Positions 1 through 12,689 of a DNA stretch of 64,000 nucleotides are shown one piece after another. Source of the DNA: Cichorium intybus (lineage: Eukaryota > Streptophyta > Magnoliopsida > Asterales > Asteraceae); assembly GCA_023525715.1 (NCBI GenBank), contig CM042012.1, positions 39,597,689-39,661,688 on the forward strand. The letters run 5' to 3'. The notes beneath the pieces are model-generated. The model was not told the DNA's origin. It was given only the letters and a program-made list of their open reading frames with translations, and searched no databases. The position numbers were made by a program, and so were the translations under genes. Every line of letters starts with the position of its first letter. Positions within the stretch are counted from its first letter, which is position 1.

Positions 1-201
1 AAAGAGGTATATTATTCTCCGCATTTATAAAGTAATTAAGTTGACGCTCTCCCACTGCATGTGGCTATTCGTCTTTCTCAGACACACCACGAGCTTCAAT
101 GCTTAATCCATTTCTTTTTCTTTCTCTCTTCTGTTTCTGAATCTACAACTCTTCAATTCACAATCTTCTTTTTGCTAATTTGGTATCCAGAAGACCCGAA
201 T

Positions 202-1596
202 ATGGCTCTTGAAACATGGCTAATCAAAGTAAAAAAAACCATATCAAACAGCTTCGATTCCGTTCGCGTTACCCCACCAACCAAAACCAAAGCTCCGGTA
301 ATCAAGAGATCAAGAGTCGGAGTTTTAGCCTTTGAAATCGCAGGAATCATGCCGAAGCTCACTCACATATGGCGGTTTCTCTCCGACGAAAATATCACCC
401 GTCTTCACAACGAATCCATTTGCCTAGAAGGTGTTCGTAAAATTGTCTCAGACGACGATTCCTTTCTTCTCGGCCTAGCTTGTGCAGAAATCGTCGAGAA
501 TCTCAGAGTTCTCGCTAAATCCGTCTCCCGGCTGAGCAAACGGTGCGACGAATCCGTCCTCCGATGCTTTGAATCCGTGTTTGATGAGTTCGCGAACACA
601 GGTAACGATCCTTATAACTGGACTCTAAACTCGAAAGAAATGGAGGCTAAAATTAAGAAGATGGAGAGATACGTTACCGCCACAGCTATACTTCACAGAG
701 AGATCGATAATCTAACTGTTATCGAGAACAATCTGAAGAAATCATTACAGTACAACAACAGCAACAGTAAAAAGGATCATGAACAGTTGTCCTCAAAGCA
801 ACAGAAGATTCTCGATCTCCAACAAAAGCTCCTCTGGCAGCGACAAGAAATCAAGTACGTAAAAGAGAAATCTCTATGGAACAGAAGTTTTGATTCAATA
901 ACATCATTACTCGCCACATCAATCTTCACAATACTTTCACGAATCAAATTTCTTTTCCATATCACCCATGGCTACCCCACCTCCCTCCCTCGCTCCCTTT
1001 CTGCTTCATCTACTATCTATCCAGATCAAACCTCGAATCCGTACAACAATCCCTCACATGGATTTTTCGAAACAAACTCACAGATCTTAAAGCCATCATC
1101 TAACACATTAGGATCTGCTGCGTTAGGTTTACATTACGCGAACTTGATCATAGTAATGGAGAAGATGATTAGGTCCCCTCAATTAGTCGGGCTTGATGCG
1201 AGAGATGATCTGTATTCAATGTTACCAAACAGCATACGATTGTTGTTAAGGAATCGATTGAAAGGAATCGGGTTTACAGCTAGTGATCCGGTTCTTGCAG
1301 GTGAATGGAGAGAAGCTTTAGGGAAGATATTGGGGTGGTTATCGCCATTAGCACATAACATGATCAAATGGCAAAGTGAACGAAGCTTTGAACGTCAAAA
1401 GCTGTTACCAAAAACGAATGTTCTTCTTTTTCAAACATTACATTTTGCTAATCAAGAGAAAACAGAAGCTGCGATTACTGAGCTTTTGGTTGGATTAAAT
1501 TATATTTGGAGGTTTGAAAGAGAGATGAATTCGAAGGCTTTGTTTAATTGCACAAATGTCAATGAATTATCCAAGAATCAAGACAATACAAGTTAA
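202..1596 (+). CDS. DUF3475/DUF668 domain protein, single exon
   Basis: This is an uninterrupted 464-codon frame starting at the ATG at 202; the frame is open upstream to 61 but has no earlier ATG. Residues about 40-100 match DUF3475 (GVLAFEIAGIMPKL, then LEGVRKIVSDDDSFLLGLAC). Residues about 300-400 match DUF668 (LGSAALGLHYANLI, DARDDLYSMLP, then WREALGKILGWLSPLAHNMI). A lysine- and glutamine-rich, probably coiled-coil stretch lies at about 195-235. This architecture belongs to the plant family that includes the PSK SIMULATOR proteins. The intronless structure and short length resemble the Arabidopsis At5g51670/At3g23160/At5g04550 branch rather than the intron-bearing PSI1-3 genes. Members are thought to act in growth and peptide-hormone signalling, but the biochemical function of this branch is not established. 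No signal peptide is visible. Only 201 bases of upstream sequence are in the window, so the promoter is cut. Confidence 0.93.
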   Translation: MALETWLIKVKKTISNSFDSVRVTPPTKTKAPVIKRSRVGVLAFEIAGIMPKLTHIWRFLSDENITRLHNESICLEGVRKIVSDDDSFLLGLACAEIVENLRVLAKSVSRLSKRCDESVLRCFESVFDEFANTGNDPYNWTLNSKEMEAKIKKMERYVTATAILHREIDNLTVIENNLKKSLQYNNSNSKKDHEQLSSKQQKILDLQQKLLWQRQEIKYVKEKSLWNRSFDSITSLLATSIFTILSRIKFLFHITHGYPTSLPRSLSASSTIYPDQTSNPYNNPSHGFFETNSQILKPSSNTLGSAALGLHYANLIIVMEKMIRSPQLVGLDARDDLYSMLPNSIRLLLRNRLKGIGFTASDPVLAGEWREALGKILGWLSPLAHNMIKWQSERSFERQKLLPKTNVLLFQTLHFANQEKTEAAITELLVGLNYIWRFEREMNSKALFNCTNVNELSKNQDNTS

Positions 1597-1934
1597 GTAT
1601 ACCCTTTCTTCCTTTTCTTTTGGGTTTTCTTTTATAGATTAGTATAAATTACAAAGATCTGTTTTTGATCTGTTAAATGTAATACGTAATGTTTTTAAAT
1701 AATATTAGTAAGTCAATTTACAGTAATTTATAAATGATAAAAGGGATGATATTGTTGTATGCATCATATTGATGTGATTTTGTGAATGGAGGTATTAATG
1801 AAGCCAAATGGAAGTGCGCGAAATATTTGTTCCACTTCAACTAAGTTGAAATTTGGGACAAAATTAAGTTGACCCTTTTCTTTTGTTTTTTACACAAAAA
1901 TTGTTTTATAAAATTTTATGAATTAATATATTCA
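1597..1934. other. intergenic, 3' flank of DUF668 gene
   Basis: This AT-rich stretch presumably holds the 3' UTR of the upstream gene. I see no other feature. Confidence 0.6.
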
Positions 1935-2293
1935 GGAAAATCATTATATTTTGGTGTTATATTCGATTAAGCGTTAATTGTTTTTTTATATTCAATTAAG
2001 CCAAACATTTTGTTAAATGTTTACAATTTTAGATAGTAGTTGATTATGACGTTTTTATATTTTTAACTGATGATGTATAGTGTCAAAATGAAATGGTCAA
2101 AATGTAATGACTTAATTAAATAAAAATTGAAAATGCAACTTGTTAAAAAAGTCAAAATGTAAAGACTTTAATGAATATTTTTTTATATATAACTAAAATT
2201 ATAAACATTTAACAAAATATTGTGTTGAATTGAATATAAAAAACAATTAGGGCTTAGTCGAATAAATGGTTAAAATGTAAGGATTTTTCTAAA
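1935..2293. mobile_element. foldback MITE
   Basis: The two halves are inverted copies of each other. The left arm reads inward through a GATTAAGCGTTAATTG-type segment and TGTTAAATGTTTACAATTTTA. The right arm carries the reverse complements of CCTAATTGTTTTTTATATTC and TGTTAAATGTTTATAATTTTA. There is no coding capacity. The right half recurs at 35797-35910, so the element is a dispersed family. Ends are approximate. Confidence 0.7.
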
Positions 2294-3534
2294 AAAATCC
2301 CTATTATGAAATGAAAAACTGTTCCTATTTTATTGTATTTAGGCGTCTTCAACTTAACACCAAAATTTATTTTTTACACAAAATGTTATGTAGTTGTAGT
2401 TTGTTAATGTACAAGGATATTGTATATGTGATATTTGTTACTTGATGTTGATTTTATGTAATTTTCATGTATGATGTTTTATGTTGTTTTACATTATACG
2501 GGAAACACCAAATTTGGTGTTAAGTATTTTATTTATCAAGTTGTTTGTTTTATTGATATGATAATTAATTTGAATTTTATATTCATATAATCTATTCTAA
2601 TTAACATAGATAATAATTTAATTTATAAAGTTAATATAATAAAAATGTTTGTAAATTTTGTAAATAACTAATAAATATAAGTATTGAATACTTGTCCGAA
2701 AAAAGAATAGACCACGAATACTCTTAAATATTCTTATTAGTGCTAAAATGAAGTAATTGGTAGAAACGTATCGCTTCTTACGCAATAAAGTATAAATATT
2801 GTTTTGATACAAAAAATAATATAACAAGTTGGAGGCTATTATAACCAAATAATCACCAATAATATCAGAATTCCAAAACTTATAGTTTTTATTTTTTCCC
2901 CCCTCAAACTAGAAAAGCATAAAACCTCAATTTTCTTTAAGATGCATAATTTTATAAGTAAGATCCAGGGTAAACAGTTACAAATTCAAAAATATTGTTG
3001 ATAATTTATGATTTATTTTCGTGAATTTTGGGAAAGTTCGGCATAGATCACCCAAAAGCTATGGTCTATCTTTTTATAAAAATTTGGTTTTTTCTTTCCT
3101 TTTTTTCATAGGGAATATGATGCAAGTGCTAGAAAGGAAGTTTTTACATTATACTTTAATGATGTAAGTGTTAGAAAAGAGAAGTTTTTACATTTATACT
3201 TTTCCTTTAAATATTTGAAATAGACAGTGTCAATTATTTAAACCCGTGACCTTTCCATTGTCAACGAGACACCTCTTCAATGCTCCACATTTGTTGTTAA
3301 AGGTGTATATTTTATATACTGTATAATAATATATATAATCAATGATTTTTAGCATAATTGTGATATATCATTAATGGTTTTTGAGTTTCAGTTTACCAAC
3401 TTTTGATGGGTATTTGGATTAGACCATATCCAATGCATTAGACCATTTAAAAGTTTAATGAAATGTCAACTAGGAGAGAGATTAAATAAAAACAGATTTT
3501 TTATTTAATAAAAATTATAAAGCACATTAGAATT
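2294..3534. other. AT-rich intergenic sequence
   Basis: There is no gene. A roughly 43 bp imperfect tandem duplication built on GTGCTAGAAAGGAAGTTTTT / GTGTTAGAAAAGAGAAGTTT lies at about 3120-3205. Otherwise I see nothing. Confidence 0.6.
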
Positions 3535-4463
<929 letters not shown>

Positions 4464-4641
4464 TAGAATTTCATTAAACTCTTAAAGAAGAGTTCAATAG
4501 GGATTGAACTCTACATATTTCATGTCATCATCATCTCTCTTATATTAAATTTAATTTAATTACATTGAACTCCTCATTAAACTCCTATTAAAAATGACAT
4601 TAGTTGGTGTAAAGGTATCGAATGGTATTAATTATAGACAT

Positions 4642-4781
4642 TTTTTTTGAACCGGAAAATCTATCCTACTCCTACTCCTATTCTAATTCACCTATAATCC
4701 ACCTATTCCCCGTATTGGAGATTGAACCCTCAACCTCAAGGTTAGAGGGCGACGCCTTACTATTTGGCCAAGAGGCCATTG
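4642..4781 (-). mobile_element. tRNA-derived SINE
   Basis: On the minus strand the element begins with a tRNA-like head (GGCCTCTTGGCCAAATAGTA) and has a box B-like GGGTTCAATCTCC about 55 bases in. It ends in a short A-rich tail (plus-strand T run at 4641-4648). It is flanked by a perfect 15 bp target-site duplication, ATTAATTATAGACAT, at 4627-4641 and 4782-4796. This is the standard layout of a SINE mobilised by LINE machinery. It has no coding capacity. Confidence 0.85.
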
Positions 4782-4796
4782 ATTAATTATAGACAT

Positions 4797-5234
4797 ACGT
4801 ATGAAAAATTTGAGGGGTTTTCACTTATATTCTTAAAGCTTTTTCAATGGTGGCTTATTAAATTTTTTTTTATTATTTGAATTATTTTTTCTCTAGTCGT
4901 TTACCATTAAAGTTGAGGACTTTTTAATTAGTTACTTAAATTACTTTGTAAACTTCAACCTTTTTAATTCTCTTTTGGAGTTTGTCCATTCTAGTCTTTC
5001 AATTTAGTAACATTTCATTTTATATCTTAGCTATAAATAGATATTAAATATTTATTATTTTTTGATTAATTAACATATTTATTTAAATATACAAAGTAAA
5101 AATGAATATATTTTAAGAAAAGTATATTATTTAACAATAGTTGTCAATAGTTTCCAAAATATCAAACATCAAAAAACATTTTGGTTATATATTTTTTATT
5201 TTATATCTGTATGTAGAAATTGTATTATCTTTTA
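4797..5234. other. AT-rich intergenic sequence
   Basis: I see no gene or clear repeat here. Confidence 0.5.
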
Positions 5235-5554
5235 GAGTAAATTATAGTTTTGTCATGTGGTTTACACCAAATTACAGTTTTAGTCTTATTTTTGAAAATA
5301 TTGCACCAGTGGTCCCTGTGGTTTCAGAAATCTTTCATTTTTGGTGTCTGTGGCTTCCAAATCTTTCACTTTTGGTCCATCCGTCTGTTACTGTTTGTGT
5401 AAAACACAGTGACCAAAAGTGAAAGATTTGGAAGCCACGGCAATCAAAAGTGAAACATTTGAAAACCACGGACACCACTGGTGCAAGATTTTCAAAGCTA
5501 AGATTAAAACTGTAATTTGGTGTAAACCATAGAGACCAAAACTGTAATTTACTC
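5235..5554. mobile_element. Mutator-type foldback MITE (GAGTAAATTACAG family)
   Basis: The element is almost entirely an inverted repeat. Each end starts GAGTAAATTAYAGTTTT and continues through the GTGGTTTACACCAAATTACAG-like subterminal region to a centre near 5400. It is flanked by a perfect 9 bp duplication, TATCTTTTA (5226-5234 and 5555-5563), the hallmark of Mutator-superfamily insertion. It is the smallest member of a family with larger members at 15101, 19387, 22963 and 30943. Confidence 0.88.
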
Positions 5555-7340
5555 TATCTTTTATAATCGTAAAAATATGACATAAGTTTAGAAAATTGAC
5601 AAATTATACGAAAGATTTTACAAAAGAAAGTCTATTAAGATAGTTAAGGAATAAAGTAGTTAATTTTTAGAATTTGTTTTAATGTTATTAATTATCGAAA
5701 TTATTAAATAAAAGTTGATATAAAATTGATAATGATAAAATAATAATTTTTTAAAAGTTAACAATTAAAGATGTTTAAAGGCAACATTTTATTATTATGA
5801 AAGAAAGAAAAAGGTCAAAGTGGAATTTTGGCCTCTTTGAATAGCTTAGTGGACCCTGGTAATCATTACTATTGTTAAAGAATGTACAAAAACCCACTAC
5901 TTTTCTAATTTTATTACTCCCTCAATTTTGAATATCTATATAAAACATTTCTTTTATCTTAAACTATCTAAAAAGGATGTAGTACTTCTTTTAATAAGCT
6001 TTTGAATCTTCTTTAACTTTTTTGTTTTTAAAAATCACGATTTATCAACTTTTGCTATAATTATTTTGTACTATATCATTATATTTTAGATATTATATTA
6101 ATCTTTAAATATTTATAATTAAACAATCTATCAACTAGTTTTATAATTAAACAATCTATCAACTTTTGCTATAAATATTTATTTTGTAACATGGTAGAGC
6201 AATATATTTATAATTAAACAATCTATCAACTTTTGCTATAAATATTTATTGTGTAACATGGTAGAGCAATATATTAGGTAAGCTATGCCTATCTAGTTTT
6301 GCTTCGTCAAGAAAGATTGTAACATCTCATTTAACATGTTACTTAGTAAAACAATTTAACATTAATCAAATATTTAAAATAATGTCCATAATACCAAGAT
6401 GAACGAAACATGTGGAGTAAAACCAAAGTTGCTGATTCCAAATAATGAAGAAAAGATCCAAAGAAAAGTCAACTTCGTTTAGAGAATGCACAACAAAAAG
6501 AAAACTTCTAAAACTATAACCATCTATTAAGTATTAGCATAATTCTGATAAGGTATTAACATATCGATACCCAATTCAAAATTATAATCTATAAATAATT
6601 ATAAAAAGGTTTTTATCACTTACACAAGCTTAAATCAATGGTCATGGTGTGGTGTGGTGGGGGTGGGGGATCACATATGGCCCGAAACAAAAGTGCTAGT
6701 CATCGTCTATCTCTATCTCCACATCATTCTATTTGAATTTTTTCTAAAAACAAATAAGAACCATGATTGTTTATATTCGTATTTAAAATGTATTAAGTTA
6801 TGTATTTGGCAAATTATAATGTCTTTTCTTTATTCCTTTATAGATAATCATTAGTTTGAGAAAACTATATATAACGATTCAAGAATTCAATCACAAAGAT
6901 TTTGCTAATCTTCTTCTTCTTTCACCAGCTATTGTGGCATTTCTTGGTTGTCACACTAAGAGGGTCGGTGATACATACCCCCACAACTCCACCCACCCCC
7001 ACCCCAAGTAGCGTTTGCACAAACACAATCAACTTTGGTGGTGTCATTTGAGCATTCTTTTATTCCTATTCCCTACAAATGGCAAAATAGATGGTTTAAT
7101 CTAACATCTCAATTCTGGAATTTCCAAATTAAGTGTATAGTCGGGGTGTTTCTAGAAGAAACTACTGATTGTTTTTCTGTTTTCTTTTTAGAATGGCTAA
7201 CACATACAACAAAAAATTATTTATTGTGATATAGATGGAAGGTTGTGATGATTTTGAAGGATAAAACCATCTTGGATGAGAGATGGATTGTTGGTGATTT
7301 TAGTGTCACCAAGTCATTTTATGTAATTGGAACTAACATG
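5555..7340. other. AT-rich intergenic sequence with one tandem duplication
   Basis: There is no gene. Two 67 bp copies at 6143-6209 and 6210-6276 are almost identical (ATAATTAAACAATCTATCAA to GGTAGAGCAATATATT). C- and G-rich runs at 6650-6670 and 6975-7010 are low complexity. Confidence 0.6.
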
Positions 7341-7452
7341 TGAGCTAAGGGGCTACTTAGTTTGTACTCTAATACATGTTCGGGTAATGTGCGGAGTGCA
7401 CGCATGTATAAGATCGAATAAGTAGCCGGTACGACGGCTAGTCGGGGGTCCG

Positions 7453-7552
7453 GGGGCAGCGCCCCTGGGTTCGGGGATTCCAAAGGGGCAGCGCCCCTTT
7501 GGCGGGGTCCTAGGGGTAGCGCCCCTAGCGGGGTCCAAGGGGCAGAGCCCCT
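7453..7552. repeat. array of four GC hairpins
   Basis: The hairpins are: 7453-7465 GGGGC/GCCCC with loop AGC; 7482-7500 AAAGGGGC/GCCCCTTT, loop AGC; 7510-7528 CTAGGGG/CCCCTAG, five-base loop; 7538-7552 AGGGGC/GCCCCT, loop AGA. The flanking stem bases differ between units but stay paired. Confidence 0.85.
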
Positions 7553-7686
7553 GGCGGTGGTCCCGCTCTTAAGGGTTAATATGGTATAATTAACTGATTA
7601 TCGTTAATTATGGAAACCATCAATTAAACCCTAACCCTAAGGAAATCTTAAGTCGGCCCATGATCCCATAACCCTAATTCGTGGAT

Positions 7687-7716
7687 TATATAAACGCCTC
7701 TTCTAATCAGAAGAGG
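7687..7716 (+). promoter_or_regulatory. TATA box followed by perfect hairpin
   Basis: TATATAAA at 7687-7694 is followed by an 8 bp perfect stem with loop AATC at 7697-7716. The expected transcription start, 25-30 bases downstream of TATA, would fall at the 3' side of the hairpin. Confidence 0.55.
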
Positions 7717-8355
7717 GACACACGAAAATCATTAGCTCTCCAATCGTTCCTCACGAACATAAAAACTTCTAGCAATTTGGCTTACGAGTTTGTGCCTAAA
7801 TTCGTAGGTGTTCCCTTTGGATTATCCTAGACTGGATTTCCTGTAACCCGGGCATAGGGTGGAAATATCAGTTCGGAAAGTGATCACACGATCCATAGGG
7901 CAATCCGGATCTTCTCTAAACCCACCCGTTTTCTAACATGGATTGCAAAGATAGGCATTTGTGCAAATGTATTTGGATTATCCTAAGAACCAATACCTCA
8001 TTTTTGGGGTTTTGGTCAAAAAAATTGTTTGTATGTCCGCAGTCGCGAAAGTAGGCACCTCCCCCAATTGGGGGCGCAATTATTTTTATTAAAAATATTT
8101 TTTAATTTAAATTTTAAGATTAACTTTATGTAAAAAATTATTTATTAGGGCACCTCCCCCATTCCTTATACCTAGGGTCTGCCATTGTCTTGTCCGCTGA
8201 GTAACAATATATATCTAAGGAAGAGTCCACATATATCTTGTAGAATTTGGTAACTTCATAGATGATAGTTCTGTAACTTTTCCTAGTATCATAAAAGTTT
8301 CTTGGTGTTAGTGTTTGGCTTTTCAATGCAAATATGCTTAGTTTTGGCAGATATT

Positions 8356-8660
8356 GTTACGTTGGGGAGACTGCTTGTTTTTGTCAAGAGTTAAATGTAA
8401 CATAAAAAATGATGTTGATGAATAATATAAAGATGGGGATATTTTGTATGTCCCTTATTACGGTTCTATTTGTCTCCATGTAGCTCTATGTATAGAATAT
8501 TAATGTAACTGTAAACATCATTCTAAAATGAAAAACAAACCGCTCTAGTTCGTCTGTAGGCGTAGCACGATTATCTTAATTGTGTGAACTATATAAATCA
8601 TTTCTCTTCTTTATTTTTCTTCTCGTCTTTACTTGTGTGTTTGCCTTTCGAATACCTAAC
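8356..8660 (+). mobile_element. probable 5' LTR of a Ty1/copia element
   Basis: It begins TGTTACGTTGGGGAG and contains a TGTAGGCGTAG motif typical of Tork-like copia LTRs. It runs directly into a primer-binding-site-like TGGTATCACAATC at 8661, a decayed match to the initiator-Met tRNA site TGGTATCAGAGC. The gag frame follows. A matching 3' LTR was not found. Confidence 0.55.
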
Positions 8661-8673
8661 TGGTATCACAATC

Positions 8674-9790
8674 ATGATTGAAGACAGGAAGGTTAAGATT
8701 GACAAGTTTGATGGCCACTATTTAGATTTTTGGAACATGCAAATGGAATATTATCCCTATCAAAAGAAGCTTCACAAACCCTTATCTGAATAAAAACCGA
8801 AACCGACGAAACAGATTTGGGTGATTATGGATCCACGAGCCCTTAGCATCGTTGGCTTGACATTAGCTAAGAAATTTGCTTACAATATCGTTTGTGAGAA
8901 AACAAAATTTGGACTAATCTGTGTACGAAAAATCATCGACCAAGAATACAGTTTTTTGATTTAGCAGTTAGTGAATACGAAGATGAAGGAAATCCTGTTG
9001 GTGATAGATCATGTGAACGAATTTAATTACATTCTATATATGTTAGTATCAATTTAGATTAAATGTGGCAGTGAAGTTCAAGCTTTGCTATTATTATTTT
9101 TGTCACGTGAAAGTTGGTCATGTATGGTTACAATAGTTAGTAGTTCATCCAAAACTACTAAGCTTACTTCGAAGGGATTAATGATTTAATCCTAAGGTTA
9201 ATGAAAAGGGAAGATTAAAATCAAGAAACATGGGCCAATTAAAAACAATAAAGATATTACATTTGAAATTTCAAAGAGAACAAACACTTCATAAATCAGT
9301 GCCCAAACCTACAACATATAAGGAAAGAAAGAGGACCATGTTGCAATATATTTTGATGACATGTTGATTTGTTTCATATAGAGTCTAGTCGAGTAATGTA
9401 TTATGGATTGTGCTGATTCATTCCATGCTAGTCCTTGTAGAGAAGTGATGCAGAATTTCAAGCACTACAATAACAATGTAAGACTAATAGATGATAATAG
9501 TTTCGATATTATGAGTGTTGGAGATGTTGTCCTCAAGACATCTCGTGGCTTGAATTGGACAACGAAAAATGCCATTTACACTCCAAGCCTGAAGAGAATG
9601 TTAATATTTGTGGGGTACTTAGCTGACAAAGGATATTGATTTTGATGGTCACTAGTGGAAAATAAAAAAGGGGAATTTAGTAATTGCCCACAGTAAAAAT
9701 GAGGAGCTGTATACATGGTTAAGATTACTGTATCACCACAAAAATTCAATGAGTAATATTAAAATATAGAGATCAATGCAACTTTGTTAT
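8674..9790 (+). pseudogene. Ty1/copia gag-protease remnant
   Basis: Gag is recognisable from 8674 (VKIDKFDGHYLDFWNMQME, then KKLHKPL; the downstream frame gives DPRALSIVGLTLAKKFAYNI). The protease and its flank appear at 9403-9639 (DSFHASPCREVM, then IYTPSLKRMLIFVGYLADKG), including the S-x-H-A region around the active site. The GAG-pre-integrase start (WKIKKGNLVIA) reaches about 9760. Stops and frameshifts break every domain. The aspartate of the D-S-G active site reads as D-S-F-H in the surviving frame, so the protein is dead. Integrase and reverse transcriptase are absent. Confidence 0.8.
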
Positions 9791-10309
9791 TTGTAGACAT
9801 ATTTATATCAGGACTACATCATCAACATATGTAGTTCTAATTAAATTCTTTGGCATTTCTTTCGACAATTAAATGAATGCTTGAATCATCCTTTCATAAA
9901 CACGAAACCTATAAATCAAACAACTCAGAGCTGGATGATGCCGGAAACTCTTAACCATTAGATTTTTTTATATTGTCCAAGTTTATGTGACATGGATGAT
10001 TATGTCATAGATTAATATGATTCAATTTATATATTAACCATATTTTAGGTATAGTTAATTTAAAACAATGTTATGCACATTCATTTCACAAAGATTATAA
10101 ATAAAGGGACAACATCAAGATATGGATATTCATCAAAAGGACAATTAACGATATATATATAATCAAAAGTGAAACCTTGTCAGTTAAACATGAAATTCTG
10201 GTTCTAAAATAAACTTTGTCTTAAAAACACTAGAAGCTATAAATTAGTTTTTAAATCAACTCTAATTTGCAATTCTACTTTCTTTATGTTCTTTATGCCA
10301 TAATTAACT

Positions 10310-10790
10310 AGTTATATGACATGCGAAAACCAAATAAAATCAGCAAGACTGCCAATTGTGTGCCCACAAGAGATCACAACCTATCAAATCTATCAATATA
10401 ACTCATCAAAACATAAGTGCCAACATATTGATTCCTCCATCTTGAACGCATGGAATATTATGACTATTTCATGCAGTTCTTGTTTAGTTTGTTGTTGAAA
10501 CATGTTCTTCAGGTTGATAAGAATATTGAATGCTGTAAAATTCTCTAGAGTCTTCTGAAGGTCATGGATCATGATTTCAAGTACATGACATGAAAAAGCG
10601 TTCTTTTTGTCGAACTTCTTATTCTAGTTAGTTCAAAATGTATCCATCGCGCTTTCTGGAGACACGTCAGGTAAGGCACTTCCAATGGCATGCAAATTAT
10701 TCTCGTGTTTGAGGAAGATCCTCAAGTTCTGATACCAACCATTAAAGTTTGTGTGATTTATTTTGTCATTCTCTAGAACCGAGCTAAAGG
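10310..10790 (-). pseudogene. Ty1/copia gag remnant, minus strand
   Basis: Translating the minus strand from about 10770 gives NFNGWYQNLRIFLKHENNLH. Later comes a segment resembling LNKMFQQQTKQELHEI and a following FKMEESI stretch. These match the copia gag order (L-N-G-x-N-x-x-x-W-Y-R-N-L-R-I, then MF-x-x-Q-x-R-Q-E). Several stops interrupt it. It is in opposite orientation to the gag at 8674 and is a separate insertion. Confidence 0.7.
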
Positions 10791-12600
10791 AGAAGTTGTT
10801 TAAAATAATTAAAAGTTCGATTTTATTTATTATTTGAATGATTGTTCTGCTCTGTTGATCATATATATAACAACAATTTCAACCAATAAGCAACATTTAC
10901 CAATTGTATCACTATATGTTTCTTAGATCCTTATCGGACTTTGGATAGAAAACTACTGTCCATATGGCATGCTTAGTCTCGTCTTTGTCTCTAGCTTAGG
11001 ACTGAACAAGATGACAGGTAATAGTTAAATCATCCAACTTGAAACATGTGAAATTTTTCTTTAAGTCTAAATAGGGCGAAAAGTTAACCTTAGGGTAGCA
11101 AATACTTAGATAGACTATGTGTGAAAGTGCAACTACAAGTTGTTTTAACTCTGGAATGACAATATTTATATTTAGGGTGTTTGATATTTGAATAATCTTT
11201 ATTTTATAGAAATTATTTGTTTTTTTAATATATAGCATGAATACAGAATTTTGGTCAACACGATTTGTTTAAAACATCTTTAAATAATCTTAAGGTGGCC
11301 TGTATTGCTACCAAGGTTGTTGCTATCAACCCACTTTGTTGTATGGTCTACATGCATCTAATGTTTCCTTTTTGTGTTTTTCTTATTTTGGTAATTTTAC
11401 AATTACAAAAATAAATAAAAGTAAAACAAATAATAAATATATATTTGACAGTCAAGTTTCTTATAATTCTATGGTGAATGGTAACATGAAGTATTCCAAT
11501 TTTTCTAGTGATGAAATTCAAAAGATTCTCTTTAGGACATAAAATATTTTAATTGTTTACGTTAAGAAAGCAATGCTTAGGTCTATATGTAATAAACTTA
11601 GAAAAAATGAAGTCATCCAATAGAAAATGATTAACAATTACAGCAGTATATCACGTGATATCATCCTTATGTCATATTGAACATTGAACAAGCCTCTTGG
11701 ATTTATTCTTACAAGCTTGTCATATAGATATCCAACTCTATTTTCCGGAAAATAAATATTATGACATATTCTTGCACTGAATATACTTTATTTATTGGTG
11801 AAACCGAATAATTATGACCAAGCACTTGTGCGATTGGTTGTCATAATACCATTTAAGATTCTTTTTCACGAGATTTTCATAATTTCAAAATGTATCATTT
11901 TCGAACTCGATAAAGATTTTGTGACTTTAAGCACGTAGATAAGTTTCTACTTCAATTTCTTTTTTCCTAATTCAACTAAAACAGTGTATGTCTTTTATTT
12001 TCTATATTGGACTATTGGTAATATATAGGATCTTACGTTTTTATATAAAGATCATATGCGTAAAGCATTCTATTATTGGATGGAATAAGGAAAAATATAT
12101 TTACTTATAGAATCAAATATAGGAATTTAACGAAAGGCAATCCCTATCGAATAATTCGTTTCATTTGATAATTGAATTATGCTTTTTAGCTCGAATCCTT
12201 GTTCAGATGGGGGGCATCAAGGCGACATGACCGCTATTAGGATGGAATAATTTATAATTCACAGAAAAAATTATAAATGGTTTTGCTTTATTTTTACAAG
12301 AGAATAATTCCCTTATGACACGATACATGTTAGATTCTTATATATCTAACAAGGTACTTCACTTTATCAAATTATGTAATAAAGTAGTATTTGACGCAAA
12401 TTATACAATGATGTTTCACTAAGACACTAACCATAATCATATATATAATTTCCTTAAGAAAATGTTTATATCCGGAAAAAACTCTATGCCTGCAGAAAAA
12501 CAAAATGGTTTTATTTATCAGTTCTACGAAGATAGTGAGTTGACTGAGTTCTACTCCCTTGCGTATAAATAGGTTAGTTTTGACTATATTTTGTTTTAAA
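10791..12600. other. AT-rich sequence without recognisable genes
   Basis: No open frame exceeds about 80 codons and none looks coding. It probably includes older retroelement debris, but I recognise no domain. Confidence 0.5.
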
Positions 12601-12689
12601 CTAGTGGGACCCCGTGCTCCGCACGGGCTCCGGTGCAACGGTGCTTTGAGGGACAAATTTTCACATAAACAATGCATATGTTTATACAT

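Larger units (their letters stand above)
7370..8110 (+). mobile_element. LTR fragment (or solo LTR) with GC hairpins and promoter
   Basis: The stretch holds four GC hairpins at 7453-7552 of the form GGGGC-AGC-GCCCC. A TATA box (TATATAAA, 7687-7694) follows, with a perfect 8 bp stem directly after it (CCTCTTCT-AATC-AGAAGAGG, 7697-7716). Strong core promoter plus GC palindromes in non-coding DNA next to copia debris fits the U3/R part of an LTR. I could not find both ends or a partner LTR, so superfamily and boundaries are open. Confidence 0.45.

Noticed and set aside
4720..4780. Possible tRNA gene on the minus strand.
   Set aside because: Only box A/B-like sequences; no cloverleaf, and the A-tail and 15 bp duplication mark a SINE.
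7353..7538. 61-codon minus-strand frame with GAAPGPP repeats.
   Set aside because: It is the translation of the GC hairpin array in the LTR-like sequence.
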